Part shown: in pieces, positions 26,208 through 35,013 of the stretch
Layout of the letters: each line of letters begins with the position of its first letter
Numbering within the stretch: the first letter of the stretch is position 1
From: G963720515 sp963720515
GTDB lineage: Bacteria; Actinomycetota; Thermoleophilia; Gaiellales; Gaiellaceae
Length of the DNA stretch: 64,000 nucleotides
Assembly: GCA_963720515.1 (NCBI GenBank)
Contig: OY970397.1
Span: 558,001-622,000 of the forward strand
Reading direction: 5' to 3'
Program-made: the position numbers and the translations under genes
The notes under the pieces: generated by a model
The model's database searches: none
What the model saw: the letters and a program-made list of their open reading frames with translations, nothing else
Told to the model about the DNA's origin: nothing

Positions 26208-26903
26208 TCAGGCCGCGACGATCTCGGCCGCGCCGCCCCGCATGCCGGCGAGCCGCGGCACGACGGTGAGCACGCTCTCGCGCGCGCACCACGCGATGTC
26301 CTCCTCGAGGCCCGCGTTCACGAGGTTCCGCGCGCTCTGGCTCGCCCGCAAGCCCTCCTCGACCGAGCCGAACGCGTGCGCGATCCGGACGGCCGCCTCG
26401 GCCGCGTCCGTGCGGTCGGCGCCGAGGAGCTCGACGATCTGCCCGGCGCACACCGCGTCGTCCATCGCGAACTCGCCCTTCACACCGGCGCAGAAGACGG
26501 CCACGTCGTCCCCCGTCTCGCGTGCGCACGCGACGATCGCGTCCAGGTTGAGGAGGCTCGCCGCATACACGCGCTCGCAACGCTCGGCCGCGGCGACGAG
26601 GGCGCGCGTGCCGTTCGTCGTCGTCAGGATCACCGTCTCCCCCGCGCCCTCCGCGAACTCGCTCGGCGAGTTGCCCCGGTCGAAGCCGGGAATCCTCAGG
26701 CATTTCCGCTCGCCGGCCAGAAGCCCGTCGCCGAGCGACTCGCGGAGCGCCTTCGCCTCCTCGACCTCGCCGCAACAGAGGACACGGGAGAAGCCGGATG
26801 CGAGCGCCTGCGCGATCGTCGAGGTGGCGCGCAGGACGTCCACGACGAGGCCGGTCGGCGCCTCTGCCGCCTCCGCGGGGGTGAACGCGACATGCACCTG
26901 CAT
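26208..26903 (-). CDS. comB: 2-phosphosulfolactate phosphatase-family protein (ComB-like)
   Basis: 231 residues with the ComB motifs VVDVLRATSTIAQAL, GFDRGNSPSEF, ILTTTNGTRAL and VFCAGVKGEFAMDDAVCAG. In methanogens ComB makes sulfolactate for coenzyme M; in bacteria relatives occur without the rest of that pathway and their role is uncertain. No comA, comC or sulfonate genes are nearby. TATGGT (26918-26913) precedes the ATG by nine bases. Divergent from the rhomboid gene. Confidence 0.8.
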   Translation of the reverse strand: MQVHVAFTPAEAAEAPTGLVVDVLRATSTIAQALASGFSRVLCCGEVEEAKALRESLGDGLLAGERKCLRIPGFDRGNSPSEFAEGAGETVILTTTNGTRALVAAAERCERVYAASLLNLDAIVACARETGDDVAVFCAGVKGEFAMDDAVCAGQIVELLGADRTDAAEAAVRIAHAFGSVEEGLRASQSARNLVNAGLEEDIAWCARESVLTVVPRLAGMRGGAAEIVAA

Positions 26904-26944
26904 CGGCGCGTGACCATACAGGGGCGCCGCTACGATCCGACGCG

Positions 26945-27808
26945 ATGGCCTCGACCGACCAGGCGCAGACGATGGCGTGCTACCGGCACCCGAGGAACGA
27001 GACCGCGGTCGCGTGCTCGAACTGCGGGCGGCCGATCTGCACCGAGTGCATGGTCTTCGCGCCGGTCGGGATCAAGTGCCCGGAGTGCGCGGGGCAGCCG
27101 ACCGGGATCAAGAAGGCGACCACGAAGGCGAAGAGCGCCGCGAGCGTCGGCACGGGGGCGCTCGTCACGAAAACGCTCATCGGAGTGAACGTGCTCGTGT
27201 TCCTGATCCAGCAGGCCCAGGGCGGGATTCCCGTGAGCGAGATCTACCAGCGCGGCGCGCTCTTCGGGCCGTCGATCGCGGTGAACGACGAGTGGTACCG
27301 CATGATCACGTCGGGCTTCCTCCACGCGACGTTCCTCCACATCGGCTTCAACATGCTGCTGCTCTGGTGGTTCGGGTCGGCGCTCGAGGGCCTGCTCGGC
27401 CGCGCGCGCTTCCTCACCGTGTACATGGTGTCGCTCGTCGCGGGCTCCGCCGGGGCGCTGCTTCTCTCGCCTGACGTGCCGACGGTCGGCGCCTCCGGGG
27501 CGGTGTTCGGCGTCCTCGGCGCGGGCATCGTGCTCGAGCGCCGCGGGGTCTACGTCTTCGGCGGCTCGGCCTTGGCCGTCGTCCTGCTGAACCTCGTGCT
27601 CGGGTTCTTCATCGGGAACGTGTCGATCGGCGGGCACCTCGGCGGCCTGGCGGGCGGGATCCTCGCGACGCTCGCCCTCGGCGGCTTCTCACGGGGGCAT
27701 GCGGCCTACACGAAGATCGGCCCGCCAGCGATCCTCGGGCTCGCCGGCATCCTCGTTGCGAGCGTTTTCCTCTCGTACCTGAGCGTCCAGGGCACGATCT
27801 CGCTCTGA
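26945..27808 (+). CDS. Rhomboid-family intramembrane serine protease with N-terminal zinc finger
   Basis: 287 residues. Residues 10-50 form a Cys/His-rich B-box-like zinc finger (CYRHP, CSNC, CTEC, CPEC). Six hydrophobic segments follow, with HATFLHIGFNM (L1/TM2), the catalytic GASGAVFG and SIGGHLGGLAGG carrying the His of the Ser-His dyad. It should cleave membrane proteins within the bilayer; substrates unknown. TACGAT (26931-26936) lies eight bases before the ATG. Confidence 0.88.
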   Translation: MASTDQAQTMACYRHPRNETAVACSNCGRPICTECMVFAPVGIKCPECAGQPTGIKKATTKAKSAASVGTGALVTKTLIGVNVLVFLIQQAQGGIPVSEIYQRGALFGPSIAVNDEWYRMITSGFLHATFLHIGFNMLLLWWFGSALEGLLGRARFLTVYMVSLVAGSAGALLLSPDVPTVGASGAVFGVLGAGIVLERRGVYVFGGSALAVVLLNLVLGFFIGNVSIGGHLGGLAGGILATLALGGFSRGHAAYTKIGPPAILGLAGILVASVFLSYLSVQGTISL

Positions 27809-27844
27809 CCGTCCGTCGCGGCGTGTCGCGGCGTGGTCGTTCGG

Positions 27845-27970
27845 GCCATGTCCCGTCCGAGCGCGTACTCCCCCAGGGGGGAGCGCGGCGCCCCAGAGTC
27901 ACGCTAGCGGGGATCGCGTCGGGCGTCTGCGGCCGAATCGTGCCGACTGAGTGCCGATCGCTCCACAGGG
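27845..27970 (+). repeat. Dispersed intergenic repeat, copy D (variant 5' end)
   Basis: The 5' part is CTCCCCCAGGGGGGAG, a near-perfect palindrome, followed by CACGCTAGCGGGGAT. The 3' part matches the family tail (GAATCGTGCCGACTGAGTGC, then CGATCGCTCCACAGG). The same variant 5' end occurs in copy H. It lies directly after the ppdK stop (minus strand) and after the rhomboid stop. Confidence 0.7.
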
Positions 27971-27979
27971 CGCGGGCGA

Positions 27980-30595
27980 TCAGCCGCCGACGGCCACGGC
28001 CGTGACGCCCGCCTCGGCGAGCGCCGCCTGGGCCGCTGCGAGTCGCGCCAGTGGAACCCGGTACGGCGAGCAGCTCACGTAGTCGAGCCCGAGGCCGTGG
28101 CAGAACGCGATCGACGCGGGGTCGCCGCCGTGCTCGCCGCAGATGCCGAGCTTGATCGCCGGCTTCACCTTATGTGCCCGCTCGATCCCGATCCGCATGA
28201 GGTCGCCGACGCCTGACAGGTCGAGGCTGGCGAACGGGTTCTCGTCGAGGATCTCGTCGTCGAGGTAGCGCGTGAGGAACCCGGCCTCCGCGTCGTCGCG
28301 CGAGAAGCCGAGCGTCGTCTGCGTCAGGTCGTTCGTCCCGAAGGAGAAGAAGTCCGCGTGCTCGGCGATCTCGTCCGCGCGAATGCACGCGCGCGGCAGC
28401 TCGATCATCGTCCCGACGAGGTAGGCGACCTGCCGTGCGGCCTGCTCGAGCTCGGCCGACGCGGTGTCGAGCGTCAGCGCCCGGAGCCGCCTGAGCTCCT
28501 CGGCGAAGCCGACGAGCGGGACCATGATCTCGACAAGCGGCGCCTCCCTGGTCCGCTCGGCCACGGCCAGCGCGGCGCGCACGATCGCGCGCACCTGCAT
28601 CGCGTAGATCTCCGGGTACAGCAGCCCCAGCCGGCAGCCGCGCGTGCCGAGCATCGGGTTCGCCTCCGTGAGCGAGCGGATACGCGCCGCCATCTCGGGG
28701 CTGTCGGCCTCGTCGAGCGGCGGGAGGAACTCGTGGAGCGGCGGGTCGAGGAGCCGGATCGTCACGGGCAGTCCGGCCATCGCCTCGAAGATGCCCTCGA
28801 AGTCGCCCTGCTGGAGCGGCAGCAGCGGCTCGAGCGCCGCCGCGCGCTCCTCGTCGCCCGAGGCCATGATCATCGTCCGCACGAGCGGCAGCCGGTCCTC
28901 GGCCATGAACATGTGCTCGGTGCGGCAAAGGCCGATCCCCTCGGCGCCGAACTCGCGCGCCTTCGCCGCGTCCTCGGGCGTGTCCGCGTTGGCCCGCACC
29001 CTGAGCCGCCGCACCTCGTCCGCCCAGCCGAGGATCGTCTCGAAGTGCTCGTTGATCTGCGGCGGGACGAGCTCGACGTCGCCGACGATGACGATGCCCG
29101 TGCCGCCGTCGATCGTAATGGCGGCGCCCTCCTTCAACGTGTGCTTCCCGAGCCGGATCGTGCGCGTCTCGAGGTCGACCGAGAGCGCCTCGCAGCCCGC
29201 GACGCACGGCTTGCCCATCCCGCGTGCGACGACGGCGGCGTGCGACGTCATGCCGCCGTGCGCGGTCAGCACGCCCTTCGCCTGGATCAGGCCGTGGATG
29301 TCGTCCGGCGTCGTCTCGCGGCGCACGAGGATCACGTCCTCGCCGGCCTTCCCGCGCGCCTCGGCCGTGTCCGCGTCGAGCACGATCGCGCCCTTCGCCG
29401 CGCCCGGCGAGGCGTTCAGCCCCCTGGCCGCGACCTCGTAGGAGGCGGACGGGTCGAGCATCGGGTGGAGGAGCTGGTCGAGCTGCTCGGCCTCGATCCG
29501 CGCGATCGCCTCCTCGCGGGAGATCAGGCCTTCCTCGACCATGTCCACGGCGATCCGGAGCGCCGCGACCGCCGTCCGCTTGCCGGTGCGCGTCTGGAGG
29601 ATGTAGAGCCGCCCATCCTCGACGGTGAACTCGACGTCCTGCATCTCGCGGTAGTGGGCCTCGAGCCGCTGGAGCGTCTCGGCGAGCTCCGCGTACGCGT
29701 CCGGCAGGGCCTCGGCCATGTGGGCGATCGGCTCCGGCGTGCGGATCCCGGCGACGACGTCCTCGCCCTGCGCGTTCGGCAGGAACTCGCCCCAGATCCC
29801 GGGCTCCCCGGTGGACGGGTCGCGGGTGAAGCAGACGCCGGTGCCGGAGCGGTCGCCCTTGTTGCCGAAGACCATCTGGACCACGTTCACGGCGGTGCCG
29901 AGGTCGTCGGGGATCCCTTGCGCGCGCCGGTACACCTGGGCGCGGGGCGTCTCCCACGAGTCGAAGACGGCGCGGATCGCCCGGTCGAGCTGCGCACGGG
30001 GATCCTGCGGGAACTCCTCGCCGGTGCCCTCCCGGTACACGGCCCGGAAGCGGCCGACGAGCTCCTCGATGTCCTCGGCGGCGAGCTCGACGTCCTGGGT
30101 CACGTTGCGGCGCGCCTTGAGTGCGGCGAGCTCCTCCTCGAACCGCTCACCGTCCACACCCGCGACCACGTCGCCGAACATCGCGATTAGCCGGCGGTAG
30201 GCGTCGAAGGCGAACCGCGGGTTGCCGGTCGCGCGGGCGAGTCCCGCGACCGCCTCGTCGTTCAGCCCGAGGTTCAGGATCGAGTCCATCATCCCGGGCA
30301 TCGAGACCGCCGCGCCCGAGCGGACGGAGACGAGCAGCGGGTCGTCCGGGTCGGCGAAGCGCTTCCCCGCGCGCTCCTCGAGGCGGCGCAGGTGGTCGTC
30401 GATCTCGGCCTCGAGCCCGTCCGGGTAGGTCCGGCCGGCGCGCATGTACTCGACGCACGCGGCGGTCGTGACCGTGAACCCGGCCGGGACCGGAATCCCG
30501 AGCGCGGTCATCTCCGCGAGCCCGGCGCCCTTGCCGCCGAGCAGGTCGCGCCCGACGGCCGAGCCCTCCGCGAAGTCGTAGACGTACGTGGTCAT
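27980..30595 (-). CDS. ppdK: Pyruvate, phosphate dikinase
   Basis: 871 residues, full length. The N-terminal nucleotide-binding part begins MTTYVYDF and GGKGAGLAEM; the swivelling phosphohistidine is in LTAHGGMTSHAAVVARGMGKPCV; the C-terminal PEP-binding barrel has GLCRTEHMF, TRGCRLG and GICGEHGGDPASI. It interconverts pyruvate+ATP+Pi and PEP+AMP+PPi. The paired regulator ppsR lies 660 bases upstream on the same strand. The ATG at 30595 has GGGAAGA upstream; an in-frame ATG at 30613 is possible. Confidence 0.93.
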   Translation of the reverse strand: MTTYVYDFAEGSAVGRDLLGGKGAGLAEMTALGIPVPAGFTVTTAACVEYMRAGRTYPDGLEAEIDDHLRRLEERAGKRFADPDDPLLVSVRSGAAVSMPGMMDSILNLGLNDEAVAGLARATGNPRFAFDAYRRLIAMFGDVVAGVDGERFEEELAALKARRNVTQDVELAAEDIEELVGRFRAVYREGTGEEFPQDPRAQLDRAIRAVFDSWETPRAQVYRRAQGIPDDLGTAVNVVQMVFGNKGDRSGTGVCFTRDPSTGEPGIWGEFLPNAQGEDVVAGIRTPEPIAHMAEALPDAYAELAETLQRLEAHYREMQDVEFTVEDGRLYILQTRTGKRTAVAALRIAVDMVEEGLISREEAIARIEAEQLDQLLHPMLDPSASYEVAARGLNASPGAAKGAIVLDADTAEARGKAGEDVILVRRETTPDDIHGLIQAKGVLTAHGGMTSHAAVVARGMGKPCVAGCEALSVDLETRTIRLGKHTLKEGAAITIDGGTGIVIVGDVELVPPQINEHFETILGWADEVRRLRVRANADTPEDAAKAREFGAEGIGLCRTEHMFMAEDRLPLVRTMIMASGDEERAAALEPLLPLQQGDFEGIFEAMAGLPVTIRLLDPPLHEFLPPLDEADSPEMAARIRSLTEANPMLGTRGCRLGLLYPEIYAMQVRAIVRAALAVAERTREAPLVEIMVPLVGFAEELRRLRALTLDTASAELEQAARQVAYLVGTMIELPRACIRADEIAEHADFFSFGTNDLTQTTLGFSRDDAEAGFLTRYLDDEILDENPFASLDLSGVGDLMRIGIERAHKVKPAIKLGICGEHGGDPASIAFCHGLGLDYVSCSPYRVPLARLAAAQAALAEAGVTAVAVGG

Positions 30596-30636
30596 CGAGC
30601 GAAATCTTCCCATGGGCCGAGCCCGGCGCGCAAAAC

Positions 30637-30663
30637 GACCGGCCCGCGGGTGGCGGGCCGGTC
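30637..30663 (-). terminator. Rho-independent terminator after the PRC-barrel gene
   Basis: GACCGGCCCGC and GCGGGCCGGTC form an 11-bp stem with a five-base loop. On the minus strand TTTT follows two bases later. It separates the PRC-barrel gene from ppdK. Confidence 0.8.
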
Positions 30664-30686
30664 GCAGGCGCGTCGTGGGGTCGGGC

Positions 30687-31043
30687 TCAGGCGGCCCGGA
30701 CGCGCGGACGGCCGCTGAGGAGGCCGTCGTAGTAGGAGCGGAGGAGCTCGGCCTGCTCGTCCTCCACGCCGATGGTCTCGTCGTAGGGCGGCGAGGCCTC
30801 GATCTCGTCCTTGGTGAGCCCGAAGAGAACGGCTTCGTTGCGGACGTCCACGACGCGGATCGCCCAGGCCGGCACCGCGTGCCGGTGCTTCTTCACGCGG
30901 CCGGTCGCGACGATGGCCCATTCGCCGTCGAACGTGACCCGTTCGACCTTGCCGATCGGCCCGTCGGCACGGGCCTCGTAGCCGACCATCTCGTCCGTGA
31001 AGCGACGTGTGGCGCCCCGTTCGATCTGCACATCGGAGTGCAT
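30687..31043 (-). CDS. PRC-barrel-like protein
   Basis: 118 residues. Residues 20-80 look like a PRC-barrel (VGYEARADGPIGKVERVTFDG..., AVPAWAIRVVDV), followed by a helical tail (PPYDETIGVEDEQAELLRSYYDGL). Role unknown. The ATG has GGGGGAA about six bases upstream, and a strong intrinsic terminator follows, so it is a single-gene transcript between ppsR and ppdK. Confidence 0.65.
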   Translation of the reverse strand: MHSDVQIERGATRRFTDEMVGYEARADGPIGKVERVTFDGEWAIVATGRVKKHRHAVPAWAIRVVDVRNEAVLFGLTKDEIEASPPYDETIGVEDEQAELLRSYYDGLLSGRPRVRAA

Positions 31044-31097
31044 TCGTGTTCCCCCTTCCGGTGGCGTCGAGGAACGCTTACCCGGATCCCCGCCGGG

Positions 31098-31262
31098 CTA
31101 ACCGGCGCGCCGGAACGGGCCGTGCTCGCTCACCCACGCAACCATGCGAATGACCATCCAGACCGGGGTCAGGATCGCGTAGAAGACGATGAGCGCGAGC
31201 CCGAGCGTCGTCATCCAGAGCGGCCAGGAGTAGAACGGGACCGGGGTCTTGCCCCGGCTCAT
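31098..31262 (-). CDS. Small membrane protein coupled to ppsR (54 aa)
   Basis: 54 codons, from an ATG that overlaps the ppsR stop (ATGA at 31262-31259) to TAG. It starts MSRGKTPVPFYSWPLW and has one long hydrophobic segment (residues 12-34, LGLALIVFYAILTPVWMVIR), ending GPFRRAG. The four-base overlap and membrane composition argue for a real gene. No family recognised; a link with PPDK regulation is only suggested by position. Confidence 0.6.
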   Translation of the reverse strand: MSRGKTPVPFYSWPLWMTTLGLALIVFYAILTPVWMVIRMVAWVSEHGPFRRAG

Positions 31263-32086
31263 GCCTGGGCCGCCTTCGCCTCGAGGCGCCGGCCCTCGAC
31301 GAGGCGGATGATGCGGTGCGCCGTCTCCTCGATGGCCAGGTTCGACACCTCGATCACGGGGCAGCCGAGCCGCCGGTGGACGGCCTCGGCGAGCTCGAGC
31401 TCCTCGTAGATCTCGATCAGCTCGGCGTAGCGCTTCGGCCCGCGCATGGTCCGCGCCCGCTCGGTGCGGATCGTCTGGAGCGCCTCCGCGTCCATCGTGA
31501 CCCCGACGACCTTCGCCGGATCGATCTTGAAGAGCGCCGGCGGCGGCTCCACCCCGCGGACGATCGGCACGTTCGCGGTCTTGTAGCCGAGGTACCCGAG
31601 GTAGATCGAGAGCGGCGTCTTCGAGCTGCGGGAGACGCCCACGAGGACGATGTCGGCCGCGCCGAGCGCGTCGGGCGCGGCGCCGTCGTCGAAGCGGACC
31701 GCGAACTCGATGGCCGCGATGCGTTTGAAGTACGCGGAGTCGAGCACGGGCCGTGCGCCCGGCTCCATGCGGGCGGGGAGGCCGGACACGCGCGCGACGG
31801 CGTCGATCGGATGGCCGAGCAGGTCGCAGTAGTGGAGGCGATAGCGCTTGCAGAGCGTGCGCATCGCCTCGCGGTAGCTCCGGTCGACGAGCGTGTAGAT
31901 GACGACCGCCCGGCGGCCGCGCGCCCGGAGCGCCGAGAGCTGGACGTCGTCCACGCTCATGATCCGCGGATGGCGGATCACGTCAAACGCGAGGTCCGGG
32001 AACTGGTCCTCGACGGCCTTGGCCATCTTGGCCGCGGTCTCCCCGGTCGAGTCGGAGACGACGTGGAGCTCGACGACGTCGCTCAT
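31259..32086 (-). CDS. ppsR: PPDK/PEP synthase regulatory protein (kinase and pyrophosphorylase)
   Basis: 275 residues of the DUF299/PDRP family. It inactivates PPDK by ADP-dependent phosphorylation of the active-site Thr and reactivates it with Pi. Visible motifs: HVVSDSTGETA at the N-terminus and the P-loop GVSRSSKTPLSIYLG. The partner ppdK is encoded just downstream. TACGCT (32099-32094) is seven bases before the ATG, consistent with a leaderless mRNA; it is divergent from the pentapeptide gene. Confidence 0.9.
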   Translation of the reverse strand: MSDVVELHVVSDSTGETAAKMAKAVEDQFPDLAFDVIRHPRIMSVDDVQLSALRARGRRAVVIYTLVDRSYREAMRTLCKRYRLHYCDLLGHPIDAVARVSGLPARMEPGARPVLDSAYFKRIAAIEFAVRFDDGAAPDALGAADIVLVGVSRSSKTPLSIYLGYLGYKTANVPIVRGVEPPPALFKIDPAKVVGVTMDAEALQTIRTERARTMRGPKRYAELIEIYEELELAEAVHRRLGCPVIEVSNLAIEETAHRIIRLVEGRRLEAKAAQA

Positions 32087-32158
32087 CGGGGCCAGCGTAT
32101 CGAGGCCCGGCCGAGGCGGCTCTGGCCGCTGCGCGGGCTCCGCAGTAGGGTCGGGAGC

Positions 32159-33079
32159 GTGCCCAGTCGTCGTCAGCTCGAGCTCGGCGTCCTCGGCGCA
32201 GTGCTCGCACTGGCCGTCATCTTGCTCGTGTTCTTCTTCGTCCCGGCCTGGGTCGTCACGGCGGACGAAGTCCCTGACGCGGCCGAGCGCGAGAGCCTCC
32301 AGAACGACGTCCGGACGACCGGGCTCCAGCTCCTGGCCGGGCTCGTCCTCGCGACCGGCGCCGTCTTCACCGCCCGGACGTACCTCCTGGGCCGCGAGGG
32401 CCAGATCACGGAGCGGTTCAGCAAGGCAGTCGAGCACCTAGGGCACGACGACGTCAACGTGAACCTGGGCGGGATCTTTGCGCTAGAGAGGATCGCACGG
32501 GACTCGCCGCGCGACGAGGTGGCGGTCATCGAGGTGCTCTCCGCGTACGTCCGGGTGCACGCACCGTGGCCGTCCGAGCACGCGCTCCCCGGAGGGAAGC
32601 GGGCGGAGATCGCTGGCGCCATGGACGTGCTCGGCCGCCGCCCGATCGCTCTCGAGCGAGACTGGCAGGGCCGCTTCCGCCTGGACTGGGTCGACCTGCG
32701 CGAGGGCACCTACTCGGGCCACTTCACCGACTTCCGCTTGGAGAACGCGCACTTCGAGTCCTCGATGTTCCGGCTCGCGAGCTTCGACCGGGCGTACCTC
32801 GTCGAGTGCCACTTCGAGAACGCCCTGCTTCGCAGCGTCTCGTTCCGTGAGGCGTCCCTCGTCGACCTCGAGCTTCGAGGGGCGACGCTCGAGGGTGTCG
32901 ACCTCCAGGGGGCGACGATCGTGGGCGGGACGCTTCGCGGCGTGACATTGCGGGACGTACACCTCGAGGGCGCGAACCTGTCGACGGCCGACCTCAGGGA
33001 GACCAGCATTTGGGAGATCCACACCGACGAGGCCACGCTGTGGCCTCCCGGCTTCAGCTACTCGACGACGCCCCGCTAA
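32159..33079 (+). CDS. Membrane-anchored pentapeptide-repeat protein
   Basis: 306 residues. Two hydrophobic segments near the N-terminus (about 8-30 and 54-75) precede a globular part and then a pentapeptide-repeat region (about 180-290) with A(D/N)LxX-like units: LRGATLEGVDLQGATIVGG, EGANLSTADLRETS. The right-handed beta helix probably mediates binding; no function is known. GTG start with TAGGGT (32146-32151) seven bases upstream. Its TAA overlaps the glyS stop in a tail-to-tail arrangement. Confidence 0.75.
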   Translation: MPSRRQLELGVLGAVLALAVILLVFFFVPAWVVTADEVPDAAERESLQNDVRTTGLQLLAGLVLATGAVFTARTYLLGREGQITERFSKAVEHLGHDDVNVNLGGIFALERIARDSPRDEVAVIEVLSAYVRVHAPWPSEHALPGGKRAEIAGAMDVLGRRPIALERDWQGRFRLDWVDLREGTYSGHFTDFRLENAHFESSMFRLASFDRAYLVECHFENALLRSVSFREASLVDLELRGATLEGVDLQGATIVGGTLRGVTLRDVHLEGANLSTADLRETSIWEIHTDEATLWPPGFSYSTTPR

Positions 33080-35013
33080 CGGGGAATCTGCGAGAGGTCG
33101 CCGAGCAGCCCCACCGCGTCGCGCACGTCCAGGAGGAGGCGCAGGCGGTTCGCGCGGACGCGTTCGTCCTCGGCCATCACAAGCACCTCGTCGAAGAAGC
33201 GGTCGACCGGTGCGCGGAGCTCGCCCGCCGCGGCGAGTGCATCCTCGAACTCTCCTGCGGCGACGGCCGCTTCGATCCCGGGCGCCGCCTCGCCGAGCGT
33301 CTCGGCCAGCGCCTTCTCGGCCTCGTCGGTGGCGAGCTTCGGGTCGAACGTCGCCGCGGCTCCCTCCGCGCGGCCGCCAAGCCGGTTCGACCGGTCGAAC
33401 GCCACGTAGGCGCGTTCGAAGGCGTCCGTGTCCGCGGCCGCGGCGAGCGCCTCGGCGAGGCGGGCGACTGCTCCGAGCTCGCGTACGGCAGTGGAGGCGC
33501 GGGCCGCGCGGACGAACTCGACCGGCGCGTCGAGCAGTCCCTCGAGCCGCTCGAGCACGAAGTCCCAGACGTCGGCCGGGTCGTCTTTCACCTCCGCGCC
33601 TTGCGCGGTGAGCGCAGCCAGGTCACGCGCCACGAGTGCCGGCACCTCGATCTCGAGACCTCCTTCGACGGCGAGGCGGCACAGGCCGATCGCTGCCCGC
33701 CGCAACCCGTACGGGTCGCGCGACCCCGTCGGCCGCGCACCGAGGGCGAATGCCACCGTGAGGTTGTCGAGCTTCTCCGCGGCGGCGAGCACGCGCCCGC
33801 CCTCGGTCTGCGGGAGCGGCCCGTCCGCCGCGTCCGGGAGGTACTGCTCCTCGATCGCGGCGCACACCGCTTCGGGGAACCCGGCCAGCCGGGCGTACTC
33901 GGCGCCGATGTGCCCCTCGAGGTCCGGGAACTCGCGCACGAGCTCCGCGGCCTGGTCGGCCTTCGCGAGGCGGGCGGCCTCGCGCGTCGCCTCCCCCCCG
34001 CCGAGCGCGTCCACGAGAGCGACGAGGCGTGCGGTCTTGTCGGCGAACGACCCGGCGCCGGTGGCGAAGGTGATCGACCCCAGCTCGTCCGCGAGCCCAT
34101 CGATGCCGCGCGCGACGTCGCGCTCGAAGGTGAACGACGCATCGTCGAGCCGACCGGCGAGGACGCGCTCGTTGCCGCGGACGACCGTCTCGGGGTCGCC
34201 GCCGTTCGCGACGAACGCGAACCGGTTCCCGCTGAGCGGGAAGTAGCGCTGGTGCGACTCCATCGCGGTCCTCACAACCCGTTCCGGCAGGGCGAGAAAC
34301 CGCTCGTCGAAGCTTCCTTCGAGCACGGCCGGGCTCTCGACGAGGTACACGACCTCGCCGAGCACGCGCGCGTTCGGCTCGGCGAGACCGAGTCCGCGGA
34401 GCCCGTCCGCGATCGCCGCGGCACGAACGTCCTGGTCGGGCTCGACGGCGGCCGCCCGGAGCGCGTCCAGGTACCCGGCGGCCGCCGGGATCTCGACCTC
34501 GCCGTGCGTGAAACGGTGGCCGTAGGACACGCCGCGCGAGGGGATCCCTTCGACTTCTACCTCGACCGTCTCGCCGTCGACCTTCACACAGAGCCAGCGG
34601 ACCGGTCGCGCGAAGCGCAGGCCGCCCGCGACCCAAACCATCGACTTGCCGAACGAGATGCCGCGGACGAGCGCGTCGACTTCCGCCGGCAGCGTCTCGC
34701 TGAGCGAGCGGCCCGACACCGTCACGCCGAGGAACCCGTCGCGCAGCTCGAGCTCGTCCGGCGAGACGCCGTGCTTGCGCGCGAACCCGGCGGCGGCCTT
34801 CTCCCTGAGGCTCTCGGGCGGGCCCTTCACCCATTCGTCCTCCGTTCGCTCGGCGACGTCCTCGACGAGAAGCGCCAGCCGGCGCGGTCCCGCGAAGACG
34901 CGGCCCGTCCCACCGAACCGCGGGAGGAAGCGCTCCCGGAGCTGCCGTACCGCCTCGCGGCAGGCCGACGCCGGGAGCTCCTCGCAGCCGACCTCAATCA
35001 GCAGCGTCGGCAC
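33076..35013 (-). CDS. glyS: Glycyl-tRNA synthetase beta subunit
   Basis: 645 residues. It opens with the conserved LLIEVGCEELPA. The catalytic-domain-associated HD-like region and the C-terminal DALR-type anticodon region (ANRLRLLLDVRDAVG) are present. Together with GlyQ it forms the alpha2beta2 GlyRS that charges tRNA-Gly. GTG start inside the last 20 bases of glyQ, typical translational coupling. Confidence 0.92.
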   Translation of the reverse strand: MPTLLIEVGCEELPASACREAVRQLRERFLPRFGGTGRVFAGPRRLALLVEDVAERTEDEWVKGPPESLREKAAAGFARKHGVSPDELELRDGFLGVTVSGRSLSETLPAEVDALVRGISFGKSMVWVAGGLRFARPVRWLCVKVDGETVEVEVEGIPSRGVSYGHRFTHGEVEIPAAAGYLDALRAAAVEPDQDVRAAAIADGLRGLGLAEPNARVLGEVVYLVESPAVLEGSFDERFLALPERVVRTAMESHQRYFPLSGNRFAFVANGGDPETVVRGNERVLAGRLDDASFTFERDVARGIDGLADELGSITFATGAGSFADKTARLVALVDALGGGEATREAARLAKADQAAELVREFPDLEGHIGAEYARLAGFPEAVCAAIEEQYLPDAADGPLPQTEGGRVLAAAEKLDNLTVAFALGARPTGSRDPYGLRRAAIGLCRLAVEGGLEIEVPALVARDLAALTAQGAEVKDDPADVWDFVLERLEGLLDAPVEFVRAARASTAVRELGAVARLAEALAAAADTDAFERAYVAFDRSNRLGGRAEGAAATFDPKLATDEAEKALAETLGEAAPGIEAAVAAGEFEDALAAAGELRAPVDRFFDEVLVMAEDERVRANRLRLLLDVRDAVGLLGDLSQIPR

